DNA of 54,393 nucleotides from Xanthobacteraceae bacterium (GTDB lineage Bacteria > Pseudomonadota > Alphaproteobacteria > Rhizobiales > Xanthobacteraceae). Positions 1 to 11,008 of the stretch are shown here, piece after piece. Made by a program: the position numbers and the translations under genes. Under the pieces are notes generated by a model. It made no database searches. It worked only from the letters and a program-made list of their open reading frames with translations, and was not told where the DNA came from. The stretch lies in contig JAQGJU010000017.1 in assembly GCA_028290465.1 (NCBI GenBank), positions 1 to 54,393 of the forward strand, given 5' to 3'. Each line of letters begins with the position of its first letter. Position 1 is the first letter of the stretch.

Positions 1-472
<472 letters not shown>

Positions 473-883
473 AACAGAGAACTTTGAACCGGCTAGTCAC
501 ATCGTTTGACAGGGTCCCACCATTCTCCGTGCGTGCGTGTCATACGAACGACTTGCATCGCCCGTATGTCATCACCTCACGAAGTAGGTGTAACCTGAAA
601 CGTGTACCGCCGAAGTCTCGTTCGACCGCCTCTCTAACAGACAAGTTACCCTGTCCGTCGAGGATGCGGTCCGCAAGGACTCCGCCGTCCACGTTTCTCT
701 TTCTTCTGATTCACTTGTCAAACAACTCGAGATCCTTGCGGACCCCGCTACCGGGAACGTCCCGGAAACCGCCGACGCCTATGCATCCGATTTTATTCGG
801 ATGCTTCATCACCGCGTTACAGTGAAGGGCTTCAGAGGCACGTCGGCCCGCCGAGAGACGGCAGCGCCGCGGCCAGTGGCGGC
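473..883 (-). other. 16S rRNA leader region with strong secondary structure
   Basis: There is no gene in this stretch. It is the transcribed leader between the rRNA promoter and the mature 16S 5' end. Three inverted repeats are visible: an 8-bp stem with a 6-base loop at 783-804 (GCATCCGA/TCGGATGC), a 6-bp stem with a 3-base centre at 751-765, and a long-range pair in which 668-679 is complementary to 733-744 over 12 bp. Such structures are typical of pre-rRNA processing leaders. I could not place a convincing boxA antitermination site. Confidence 0.6.
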
Positions 884-912
884 TATATACGTCCAGCCAT
901 TTTGCCTGTCAA
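884..912 (-). promoter_or_regulatory. Sigma-70 promoter of the rRNA operon
   Basis: On the minus strand a perfect -35 TTGACA (907-912) is followed by exactly 17 bases and a TATATA -10 box (884-889). It points into the 16S gene about 410 bases downstream. A second TTGACA at 716-721 has no good -10 partner. This is the best sigma-70-like match seen in the window, as expected for an rrn promoter. Confidence 0.8.
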
Positions 913-1296
913 CACCCGTTGTCAGCGAAAGCGCGTAGTTCTCACAGAAAGCCCGAATGACGCGGGAAACCGCGTATATTTTAATGCTGCGCCGCAGCGA
1001 GGGCCCTCCCCCTGGAGCCCTGCGCCGCACTCGGGCCACATTCCTACGGCGTTCTTGTCGGTGAGCTGGCGTTTCGCAATTGGGGCAGCTTCTTTCGCGA
1101 CTTCCACGCCTGTGAAAATCCATTCGGCGGCGCGCATTGACGGACCCGGAACGGGCCGCCATCGTGCCGCAAGCTCGAATCCAGGCCGGTGTCCGTAGCG
1201 CGTGCGGACGGGCCGACACGACAGTGATTGTTGGCAAACACTTGCGGCATTACCGGAAGCCTGTCGCTTCCGCCGCGGGTGCAAGGGGACTTCGGT

Positions 1297-3288
1297 TTGG
1301 AGCAAGCCAGGCTGCGCGGCGAATATCGGTTGAGGGCCGGCCCGGATCCGATCGAACTCGGAAACGAGCCCCCGCTTTCGGTCGATGGCGAGTCCAATCA
1401 TCTCGTCGATCGCCGTCGTATTTCCGTCCAGTGGTTTTCCGGCACGATCCTGACCGGCTTGTGCGGCGCGGCCCTGATGGGCGGCGCCGTTTTCGCGTCG
1501 CTGGACGGCGAATCGCATTTCGCCAGCCTGCCGGAGCGCGTCGAGTCGGCGCTGCGCGGCGCCATCGGGGTCGGCGAAAAGCAATCCGCCGCCCGCAAGG
1601 CCGACAAGCTGCCGCCGCCCAGCGAAACCAATGTGGCCCGCCAGATCATCCGGGTCTCGACCATGACCAAGGCCGGCCAGCGCGAAGTGGTGCGGGTGCG
1701 CCCGTTCGTGCGCATCGCCGGCAACCTGTCGCTGACGGTGTCCGACCTGTCGGCCAATATCCCGGCCTTCAACCCGCAGCGCATGCTGGCGGAAGCGACC
1801 CCGGGCGGCGCGGTATCGAGCGAGGACGCGGCCGACGCCGCCGCCCCCGACGCCGAAGTCTCGTTCGTCACCCGCGATCTCGCCGGACAATTGCCGAAGC
1901 TGAGGATCGCGGCGCTGCTGCCGATGGACGACATCATCACGCGGGTCCGCGACACCGCGAATTGGACCGGAAACCGCACCGCGGTCGCCGGCATCCAGCC
2001 GAGCTATAAATTGGCCTATGCGGCCGAGGGCACGCCGGACCCCTATGCCGGGTTCGAAGCCCGGATCGTTCCCGAGAACATCACCCTGCTGCCGAAGACC
2101 GCGACCCAGACCGGCGGCGGCAATGGCTGGAACGAAAAAAACATCATTCTGAAGAAGGGCGAAAGCGTCCCGTCGATCCTGAAAGAACTGAACGCGACGC
2201 CGAATGAGATCGCCGCCATCACGGGCGCGCTCGGCGGACGCGGCAAGGAAGGCGCCTTGAAGGAAGGCCAGCGCGTGCGCGTGCTGCTCAGCCCAACCAC
2301 CGGCGGCCGGCTGCAACCGGTGCGGGTCATCGTCCTCGGCGACAGCGCCGTCGAGGCCGCCGTGGCGCTGTCCGATCTCGGCAAATACGTCGCCATCGAC
2401 GTCCGCAACGTAGACACCGTCGCCGCCGAGGCCAGTGAAGAGGAAGAGGACGACGGCTCCGGCGTGCGGCTGTATCAGGCGATCTACGAAACCGCGCTGC
2501 GCAACCAAGTGCCGCGGCCGGTGATCGAGGACATGATCCGGGTCTATTCCTACGACGTCGACTTCCAGCGCAAGGTACAGCCCGGCGATTCCTTCGAAGT
2601 GCTGTTCGCCGGCGAAGAAGAAACGCCGAATCCCGACGCTCGCAACGACGTATTGTTCGCCTCGCTGACCGTCGGCGGCGAGACCAAGAAATTCTACCGG
2701 TTCCAGACGCCCGACGACAACGTCGTCGACTACTATGACGAGAGCGGCAAAAGCGCGAAGAAGTTCCTGGTCCGCAAACCCTCCGTCGTCGGCATCATGC
2801 GGTCCGGCTTCGGCGGCCGCCGCCATCCGATCCTCGGCTATACCAAGATGCACACCGGCGTCGATTGGGCGGCGCCGTTCGGTACGCCGATCTTCGCGGC
2901 CGGCAACGGCGTCGTCGAAAAGGCCGGCTGGGAAGGCGGCTACGGCAAATATGTCCGGATAAAGCATAACAATGGCTACGAGACCGCCTACGGCCATATG
3001 AGCGCGTTCGCCCGCGGCCTCGAGCCCGGCAAACGCGTGCGCCAGGGGCAGGTCATCGGCTTCGTCGGCTCCACCGGCCTGTCGACCGGCGCCCATGTGC
3101 ACTACGAAATCATGGTCAACGGCCGCTTCGTCGACCCGATGCGCATCAAGCTGCCGCGCGGCCGCGCCCTCGAAGGCCCGGTCATCGCCGGCTTCGAGAA
3201 GGAGCGCGACCGGCTCGACGGCATGATGAAGATGCCGGCCACCGCGCGTGTCGCGCAGACCGGCGCCGCTCAGGGCGCCGGGAAGTAG
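1297..3288 (+). CDS. M23 family metallopeptidase, membrane-anchored
   Basis: Predicted cell-wall endopeptidase of the LytM/M23 type acting in the periplasm. A single membrane segment (GTILTGLCGAALMGGAVF) lies near the N-terminus, followed by a long region with a LysM-like stretch (ILKKGESVPSILKELNATP) and a C-terminal M23 domain. The zinc ligands are visible as H519-xxx-D523 (HTGVD) and H600-V-H602 (HVHYE), so the peptidase should be active. I chose the TTG at 1297 because AAGGGG (1283-1288) sits 8 bases before it; a TTG at 1228 is also in frame but has no ribosome binding site. The gene is divergent from the rRNA operon, and about 385 bases separate it from the rRNA promoter. Substrate specificity cannot be read from sequence. 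Confidence 0.9.
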   Translation: MEQARLRGEYRLRAGPDPIELGNEPPLSVDGESNHLVDRRRISVQWFSGTILTGLCGAALMGGAVFASLDGESHFASLPERVESALRGAIGVGEKQSAARKADKLPPPSETNVARQIIRVSTMTKAGQREVVRVRPFVRIAGNLSLTVSDLSANIPAFNPQRMLAEATPGGAVSSEDAADAAAPDAEVSFVTRDLAGQLPKLRIAALLPMDDIITRVRDTANWTGNRTAVAGIQPSYKLAYAAEGTPDPYAGFEARIVPENITLLPKTATQTGGGNGWNEKNIILKKGESVPSILKELNATPNEIAAITGALGGRGKEGALKEGQRVRVLLSPTTGGRLQPVRVIVLGDSAVEAAVALSDLGKYVAIDVRNVDTVAAEASEEEEDDGSGVRLYQAIYETALRNQVPRPVIEDMIRVYSYDVDFQRKVQPGDSFEVLFAGEEETPNPDARNDVLFASLTVGGETKKFYRFQTPDDNVVDYYDESGKSAKKFLVRKPSVVGIMRSGFGGRRHPILGYTKMHTGVDWAAPFGTPIFAAGNGVVEKAGWEGGYGKYVRIKHNNGYETAYGHMSAFARGLEPGKRVRQGQVIGFVGSTGLSTGAHVHYEIMVNGRFVDPMRIKLPRGRALEGPVIAGFEKERDRLDGMMKMPATARVAQTGAAQGAGK

Positions 3289-3413
3289 TCGGCCGTTCAT
3301 CCGCCGCAACGACAGAGATCAAACCGCGGTCGGAACGGCGGCGCCGGCTCCGTCTCGGCTTGAGCATTCCCCGCGGGAGCGTGTTCTCTGCAGGAAATCG
3401 ACCAGCAGCACCT

Positions 3414-3524
3414 CTAATCGGACGCGCCGGCGGTCTTCGCCGTCTTCGCGGTCTTAGCCGTTTTGGCCGTTTTGGCCGTTTTAGCCGTCTTGGCAGTCTT
3501 AGCCGTCTTCGCTGTCTTCACCAT
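3414..3524 (-). CDS. Tiny lysine-rich protein made of ten KTA tripeptide repeats
   Basis: A 36-residue product: Met-Val, then ten Lys-Thr-Ala repeats, then Gly-Ala-Ser-Asp. The ATG at 3524 is preceded by a six-G purine tract (GGGGGGAATC) at good spacing for a ribosome binding site, which argues for real translation. Third positions vary between repeats (AAG/AAA, ACG/ACA/ACT/ACC, GCG/GCC/GCT) while the protein repeat is perfect, a pattern of selection on protein rather than recent DNA slippage. The composition resembles the basic Ala/Lys-rich tails of histone H1-like and HU-like bacterial proteins. Longer in-frame starts exist (up to 3623) but the extra sequence looks non-coding. Function unknown; nucleic-acid binding is inference. 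Confidence 0.55.
   Translation of the reverse strand: MVKTAKTAKTAKTAKTAKTAKTAKTAKTAKTAGASD
3430..3519. repeat. 9-bp tandem repeat, ten units
   Basis: Ten consecutive 9-base units of consensus GCCGTCTTN on the plus strand, with one to three substitutions per unit. The period is a multiple of three, so changes in copy number would keep the reading frame of the KTA-repeat protein encoded on the other strand. Confidence 0.9.
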
Positions 3525-3652
3525 GATTCCCCCCATCATGCCCACGACCAGTTTCGGTTCGTCTACGTTTGACTTTGATGCCCGTTGCGACGCGGAAACC
3601 GGCCCATCGCCACCCGACCTCACGCCCCCGGAATCCGCCGCGCTTCACCGGC

Positions 3653-4066
3653 CTATCGGATAAAGCCTGCCGCTCGCGCCTGCTCCTGCGTCAGACGAGA
3701 GCGGCCCGCCGCCCATATTTCGGCAGCCGGCCCAACCGCCAGAACCTGTTCGACCGCGACACCGGAGGCCGCTCCGCCTTTGGCATCGACGCCCAGCATG
3801 GCAAAGACGGAGAAATGCTTTTGCCTGTCGGCGCCGTCTTGCAGGGCAAGCAAATCCCCGGCCTCATTGTTGGTCGGAACGACAGCGAACTTGGCGCCTT
3901 TGTATCCCAAGGTCAGATTGGCGCCCTGGTCTTGCACGCCTCCGCTCACGGCCACGCCGACCGTATCGACCGCGCCGGCCACAATCGGCTGTCTATTGGC
4001 GGCAGCGCATCCGGCCAATGCGAGGCAGATGGCCGGAATGACGACGACGATTTTTAACGACGACAT
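3653..4066 (-). CDS. Putative lipoprotein, unknown function
   Basis: A 137-residue protein with a lipoprotein signal peptide: a hydrophobic stretch ending in the lipobox LAGC with Cys20. The mature part is Gly/Ala/Val-rich and alternates short hydrophobic stretches, compatible with a small beta-rich fold. A GGGGGAG ribosome binding site precedes the ATG. It lies 18 bases downstream of another small lipoprotein gene, so the two are probably co-transcribed. I do not recognise the family. Confidence 0.75.
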   Translation of the reverse strand: MSSLKIVVVIPAICLALAGCAAANRQPIVAGAVDTVGVAVSGGVQDQGANLTLGYKGAKFAVVPTNNEAGDLLALQDGADRQKHFSVFAMLGVDAKGGAASGVAVEQVLAVGPAAEIWAAGRSRLTQEQARAAGFIR

Positions 4067-4084
4067 TTTTACTCCCCCACGGAT

Positions 4085-4444
4085 TCAGGCTGCACAGGCT
4101 TTGTGTGTTGTCATGAGAAGGCGCAGCAGTTCCTGATCCTTGCTGAGCGCTTCGAGATCTTTGGTCGCGATCACCACGCGGCATTCGTCGCCGATGCGAA
4201 CAATTCGGGCGTTCGCATAACCGAGCGTCGCGCCGGAAGGCGTCGAGACCAGGCCAACGCCGGTCGATTGAATGATGGTGTTCTGGTTCGAGTTCGCGAG
4301 GTCGATCGACAACACACCGAATTTCCATTCGGAGCGCGGCGGGTCGTGATCGGTCAGCACGGTGATTTGGGCACAGGCCCCAAGGCTCATCGAGCACAGC
4401 ACCGCCAGCGGCATAACCTTCCGGATCGCGCCCACTTTGGGCAT
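4085..4444 (-). CDS. Putative lipoprotein, unknown function
   Basis: A 119-residue protein with a signal peptide ending in SLGAC (Cys24), consistent with lipidation. The mature region contains a Ser/Thr/Gly-rich middle (STGVGLVSTPSGATLGYA) and a charged C-terminus with two further cysteines. AAGGAG lies just ahead of the ATG. It is the first gene of a likely two-gene operon with the lipoprotein at 3653-4066. The upstream region is AT-rich (TTAA repeats at 4503-4518). No family recognised. Confidence 0.75.
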   Translation of the reverse strand: MPKVGAIRKVMPLAVLCSMSLGACAQITVLTDHDPPRSEWKFGVLSIDLANSNQNTIIQSTGVGLVSTPSGATLGYANARIVRIGDECRVVIATKDLEALSKDQELLRLLMTTHKACAA

Positions 4445-4583
4445 CGCCGTACTCCTTACTCACCCGGTAAGGAGTGTGGCGCACTCGAGGCAGAACCGCA
4501 ATGTTAACTTGTAATTTAAAAGATGGACTCGGCAAGATTGCGAGTCGGCTGAGGCCGACCCAGATCGCGTCAGAGGGCTTGTC

Positions 4584-4621
4584 AAAAAGTTAGAGCGCAT
4601 CCCAAATGGACGCGCTCTAAC
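4584..4621 (-). terminator. Intrinsic terminator after clpB
   Basis: Read on the minus strand, a 10-bp perfect stem (GTTAGAGCGC/GCGCTCTAAC) with a 13-base loop is followed directly by TTTTT. It lies about 30 bases beyond the clpB stop codon, the expected place for a Rho-independent terminator. Confidence 0.8.
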
Positions 4622-4651
4622 AGCCTTCCGCTACGCGAAGAGGTTCAAGGC

Positions 4652-7246
<2,595 letters not shown>

Positions 7247-7504
7247 GACATGTCCCTCGGCCTGCCGGGTCCGCCCTGTCGGCGCGAACAAAGCATCGTC
7301 ATTGGGTGATATTCCGCCTCGGCGGACGCCAAGGCAACGGATGCGGGCCCCATTCGGCGACCCACGGACCACATGTGGTGCGGCCCGGCGGTCCTGCAAA
7401 GGGGAGTCCGCAGAATTTCCGCCACGAAATCAACGGCGCGTGGCTTCGCCCCTCGGGCTGCGTTACGAAGGTGCCCGACGCTCCCAAGGCTGGAAGAATA
7501 CGTC

Positions 7505-8290
7505 ATGTCGCACATCAACCCCGGCAAGATCGCCGCGCTGTATCGCTACCCGGTCAAGGGGCTGAGTCCCGAAGCGCTAACCCGGACCCTCCTGACTGTC
7601 GGTGCCACGGTGCCGGCCGACCGGCTCTACGCCATCGAGAACGGACCATCCGGTTTCGATCCGGCCGATCCCAAATATTTTCCGAAGCAACGCTTCCTGA
7701 TGCTGATGCGCAACGAACGGCTGGCCCGACTGCGCACCCACTATGACGACGCCAGCCACACGCTGGTCATCGACCATGAAGGAACGGAAGCCGCGCGCGG
7801 CGACCTGCGCACCCCGGAAGGCCGCGCCGCGATCGAGGCGTTCATGGCCACGTTCTGCGCCGACGATCTGCGCGGCCCGCCCAAACTGCTGCACGCGCCC
7901 GGCCACAGCTTTTCCGACGTTGCCAAGAAAGTGGTGTCGATCATCAATCTGGCATCGGTCGCGGCCGTCGAGGACGCGGTCGGGACCGGCGTCGATCCGC
8001 TGCGCTTTCGCGGCAATATCCATGTTGGCGGCTGGCCGGCTTGGCACGAATTCGATCTGCTCGGCCAGGAGATCGCGCTCGGAACGGCGCGGGCCAAGGT
8101 CGTGAAGCGGATCGTGCGTTGCGCCGCCACCAATGTCGATCCGGCGACCGGCATCCGCGATCTGCAAATTCCGAATACGCTGATGCTGCGCTTCGGCCAT
8201 ATGGATTGCGGCGTCTATGCCGAGGTGGTGACAGGCGGCGAAATTTCCGTCGGCGATGAGATCGGGGCCGACACGGCGCGGCTGCTGTAG
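7505..8290 (+). CDS. MOSC domain-containing protein
   Basis: A 261-residue protein with an N-terminal MOSC beta-barrel region (IAALYRYPVKGLSPEAL) and a C-terminal MOSC domain containing the conserved Cys in KRIVRCAATNVDP. MOSC proteins are molybdenum-cofactor sulfurase or mARC-like sulfur carriers and oxidoreductases. The start at 7505 was chosen because the protein aligns from MSHINPGKI; an upstream in-frame extension overlaps what looks like intergenic sequence. The gene is divergent from clpB, with a 12-bp palindrome (ACCACATGTGGT, 7368-7379) between them. The substrate is not predictable. Confidence 0.88.
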   Translation: MSHINPGKIAALYRYPVKGLSPEALTRTLLTVGATVPADRLYAIENGPSGFDPADPKYFPKQRFLMLMRNERLARLRTHYDDASHTLVIDHEGTEAARGDLRTPEGRAAIEAFMATFCADDLRGPPKLLHAPGHSFSDVAKKVVSIINLASVAAVEDAVGTGVDPLRFRGNIHVGGWPAWHEFDLLGQEIALGTARAKVVKRIVRCAATNVDPATGIRDLQIPNTLMLRFGHMDCGVYAEVVTGGEISVGDEIGADTARLL

Positions 8291-8327
8291 AGCGAGGTGG
8301 CTTGAGCTGAAGCCAGCTCAGCATAAG

Positions 8328-8432
8328 TCCGCCTCATGGTGAGGAGCGCTTCGTAGAAGCGCGTCTCGAACCATGGGGCCGCCCCATCCTTCGAGACGCG
8401 CTCTTGCAGAGCGCTCCTCAGGATGAGGCGGA
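8328..8432. repeat. Long inverted repeat of the CCTCAGGATGAGG family
   Basis: The left arm (from TCCGCCTCATGGTGAGGAGC) and the right arm (ending GGATGAGGCGGA) are complementary over about 23 bases with two mismatches. Inner arms (GCGCGTCTCGA and TCGAGACGCGC) pair as well, giving a long cruciform-capable element. It sits between the convergent MOSC and CHAP-like genes. Similar elements are common between genes in Bradyrhizobium and Rhodopseudomonas. It could act as a bidirectional transcript end. Confidence 0.85.
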
Positions 8433-8491
8433 TTGGTGCCCCGGCATTGCTGCCGAGGCCTTCTTCAACACAGATACTGCGAAAAGACGCG

Positions 8492-9256
8492 TTACTGCGG
8501 CATCACGTAGGCATAGACGCGCCCGCGCGAATAGGTCGATTCGGCCACCCGGTGGCCGTGGTTGCCGGAAATGATGATCGGGTTGCCCGATGCATCGATG
8601 CCGCTGACCACGCCGACATGACCGCCGCGCTTGCCGCGGCTCATCACCGCGATGGCGCCGACTTGCGGGCCGGAAATGCGCTGACCGTAGGACGCGAAGG
8701 AGCGCGCCATGTCGGAACCGGAGCCCTGGTGACCGCTGCGCTCCAGCACGAAGTTCATGAAACGTGCGCACCACAGGCTGCTGCGGCCGGTCGGATTGCC
8801 GCCGATATAGCGACGCGCCTCGGCGACGACGCCCGACATGCCGAAGCCGCCGACATTGCCGGTCGCCGCCGCGGCATCCGCGGTCTGCTTGCGGTTGCCG
8901 GAACGCGGCTCGGCCGGTGGCACCGAAGCAAACGCCGCGCGGCCGGAAGCCGCGCCGCCGCTGGTCGGCACATAGCGACCGTCCGAATTCATCGTGGATT
9001 CGCCCATGGCCGTTGTCGGACGGCGCTCGGCGGAACGCGTGCGTTGCGCGCGGCGTTCGGCACGCAGTTCCTGACGGGTGGCACGACGCGTGCCGGAGCC
9101 GGCATGGCTGCGTACATCAGACTGATGCTGCTCTGAAAATCCGAGGCCGGCCGAATAGCCGATTTCCGTATCGGGGCGGGCGGCGGCCGGTATCGTCAAA
9201 CTCACCAACGCAACAGAACACATGGCGAGCATCAACTGTGTCGTCTTCAAACTCAT
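8492..9256 (-). CDS. Secreted CHAP/NlpC-like (TIGR02594-type) protein
   Basis: A 254-residue protein with a signal peptide (cleavage probably near PAAARP), an Arg-rich low-complexity region at about 55-120, and a C-terminal cysteine-peptidase-like domain. The putative catalytic Cys163 (SLWCARFMN) and His213 (RGGHVGVVSG) are present, as in TIGR02594/CHAP-type amidases. A role in peptidoglycan turnover is likely but inferred. I set the start at 9256 (MSLKTTQ), directly before the signal peptide; longer in-frame starts add 27 residues without signal character. Confidence 0.85.
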   Translation of the reverse strand: MSLKTTQLMLAMCSVALVSLTIPAAARPDTEIGYSAGLGFSEQHQSDVRSHAGSGTRRATRQELRAERRAQRTRSAERRPTTAMGESTMNSDGRYVPTSGGAASGRAAFASVPPAEPRSGNRKQTADAAAATGNVGGFGMSGVVAEARRYIGGNPTGRSSLWCARFMNFVLERSGHQGSGSDMARSFASYGQRISGPQVGAIAVMSRGKRGGHVGVVSGIDASGNPIIISGNHGHRVAESTYSRGRVYAYVMPQ

Positions 9257-9563
9257 CTCTTGTCTTGTCCCTCTATCGTGAAAACGCTGCAACTGGCGGC
9301 AGCCCCGTGCCGACCAAATTGCGGGCCCTAAGACCAATTATGATGTGACGAGACTGCGGCAGCGACGGATTATTTTGATGACCATTCGCGCGCATGGAAC
9401 CTGCGCGATGCCTTAAATATTCAGGTGGGACACAAAATTAGCCTGAGGCACTCATCTCGGACACATTGCGCCGGAGACAGCGCGCATTCGAAACAATGTT
9501 TCGATTCCGCGGCAAATGTTAACGCGCCCGTTTTTGCCGTGCCGCTATGCACAGTGGAACGAT
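9257..9563. promoter_or_regulatory. Intergenic region with a 17-bp palindrome (9488-9504)
   Basis: No gene is seen in these 307 bases. At 9488-9504 the sequence TCGAAACAATGTTTCGA is a perfect 8+1+8 inverted repeat, the form of a dimeric regulator operator. It lies about 230 bases upstream of the CHAP-like gene and 60 bases downstream of the traX stop. AT-rich stretches (TTAAATATT at about 9413-9421) could hold a promoter. No regulator is assigned. Confidence 0.4.
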
Positions 9564-10316
9564 TTATGGGTAATGGCCGAACAGCAGCCAGATCGCCAGC
9601 AGATGCGCCGGGTAGAACGCGTAAAACAACCATGACGGCACGCGAGGTGTGATGCCTGCGAGGCGCGGGCTGGGCCATACCAGCAACGCCGCCACGAGGG
9701 TCGCCAGCGCCCCGACCGGGATCGATGGGGTTGAAAGCAAATTCTGAGCGGCCGCCGTCATGACAATTATCGCGAGCGCCGCACCGGGGCTGCGGCGATA
9801 GACCATGAAGCCTAGAAGCTGCGCGATCGGAATGAACGCGCCACCATCCAGCCACCGGTCGGCGAACGGCAGCCCGATCGCGATGGCGACGATCGGCACA
9901 AGAACCCAATTTGTCGTGGCCCGGCGCTGCCACAGCACGATCAGCGCAGCGCCGATCGCCAGCGTCACCAGAATATTGGCGCGCAGCGGCCATTCGCTGG
10001 TCAGCAGATAATACGGCACCTGCGCGATCAGCGCCCACACACACAGCCGAGCCAGCATACGCTCGGCGCGTTGCGGCGGACCGTCGGCCAACCGCGCCAG
10101 CATGATGAACGCAAAGATCGCCACGCATGGCCGACCGACCAGATAGCCGATGATGGACAACGGCTCCGGCCACGCGAGCAGCACGTGATTGATCGTCATC
10201 AGGACGATGGCCGCGATTTTAGCGGCGTCGAGGCCGTCGTTCGCGTGGATTGAACGCGATGGCGTAAAATGAGCCGGGGGATCGGGCGGCGACGCGGTGG
10301 TCCGGTCGCCCGACAA
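9564..10316 (-). CDS. TraX family integral membrane protein
   Basis: Polytopic membrane protein with about seven hydrophobic segments and the TraX-type N-terminus (AAKIAAIVLMTINH). TraX proteins were named from F pilin acetylation, but the family includes many chromosomal putative acyltransferases. No ATG fits: I chose the TTG at 10316, preceded by GAGCGGG and located 8 bases beyond the metW stop. Further upstream starts would overlap metW. Third gene of metX-metW-traX. The stop is followed by about 300 non-coding bases. Function in this organism unknown. Confidence 0.8.
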   Translation of the reverse strand: MSGDRTTASPPDPPAHFTPSRSIHANDGLDAAKIAAIVLMTINHVLLAWPEPLSIIGYLVGRPCVAIFAFIMLARLADGPPQRAERMLARLCVWALIAQVPYYLLTSEWPLRANILVTLAIGAALIVLWQRRATTNWVLVPIVAIAIGLPFADRWLDGGAFIPIAQLLGFMVYRRSPGAALAIIVMTAAAQNLLSTPSIPVGALATLVAALLVWPSPRLAGITPRVPSWLFYAFYPAHLLAIWLLFGHYP

Positions 10317-10324
10317 TGGCCCGC

Positions 10325-11008
10325 TCAGCTTTTGCGGCTGAGCAGAAACACCGCCTGCTCGCCGAACAGATTCCAGAACCACCACGGCGCGCTGAGCCGC
10401 AGCGGCTTGCCCCAGGCGTCGACCGCGACCGCCGTCTCCATGCGCACGCCGATGGCGTCGCACAATTGGCGGAAATCCTTGATGGTGCAGAAATGAATAT
10501 TCGGCGTGTCGTACCAGGTGTCCGGCAGGTTGTCGGTGCGCGGCATCTGGCCGTCGACCATCAGCTTCCAGCGGATCTTCCAGTGACCGAAATTGGGGAA
10601 CGACACGATGGCGTGGCGGCCGATGCGCAGCATGTGCTCCAGCACCACGCGCGGATGGCGGGTCGCCTGCAGGGTCTGCGACAGCACCACATAATCGAAC
10701 GCATCGTCCGGATAGTCGGCCAGATCCGTATCGGCATCGCCCTGGATCACCGCAAGGCCCTTGGCGACGCCTTCATTCACGCCTTCGCGCGAGATTTCGA
10801 TGCCGCGGCCGTCGACGTCGCGGGTCTCCGCGAGCAGCCGCAGCAGTTCGCCGTCGCCACAGCCGACGTCCAGCACCTTGGCGCCGCGCTCGACCATCTC
10901 GGCGACCAGCACCAGATCGACACGGGCGCCGGCCGCGGTGCGGGCGGTTTCCGCCATGGTCAGGTCGCGTTTCGGGCGGGACAGCATTTTCAACTTCCCC
11001 ACCTTCAC
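10325..11008 (-). CDS. metW: Methionine biosynthesis protein MetW
   Basis: SAM-dependent methyltransferase-like fold with the glycine-rich motif [12 protein letters not shown] at residues 45-56. MetW is required with MetX for homoserine acylation in many alpha- and betaproteobacteria. The motif [20 protein letters not shown] and the [11 protein letters not shown] segment are typical MetW signatures. The ATG overlaps the metX stop by 4 bases (ATGA), indicating translational coupling. A second in-frame ATG lies seven codons in. Confidence 0.93.
   Translation of the reverse strand: MKVGKLKMLSRPKRDLTMAETARTAAGARVDLVLVAEMVERGAKVLDVGCGDGELLRLLAETRDVDGRGIEISREGVNEGVAKGLAVIQGDADTDLADYPDDAFDYVVLSQTLQATRHPRVVLEHMLRIGRHAIVSFPNFGHWKIRWKLMVDGQMPRTDNLPDTWYDTPNIHFCTIKDFRQLCDAIGVRMETAVAVDAWGKPLRLSAPWWFWNLFGEQAVFLLSRKS

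Noticed and set aside
922-3309. Very long open frame antisense to the M23 peptidase gene
   Set aside because: The plus-strand frame has clear M23 catalytic motifs and a ribosome binding site; the antisense frame has low-complexity Arg/Ala/Gly composition typical of shadow frames in GC-rich DNA.
3430-3519. CRISPR-like array
   Set aside because: The units are 9 bases, contiguous and coding (KTA repeats), with no spacers and no cas genes nearby.
4503-4518. CtrA-like site TTAA-N8-TTAA upstream of the lipoprotein gene
   Set aside because: CtrA sites are TTAA-N7-TTAA; the spacing here is one base too long.
7247-7350. RpoH (heat-shock) promoter for clpB
   Set aside because: A CTTG box is present near 7329-7332 on the minus strand, but no convincing CCCCAT-type -10 follows at the right spacing.
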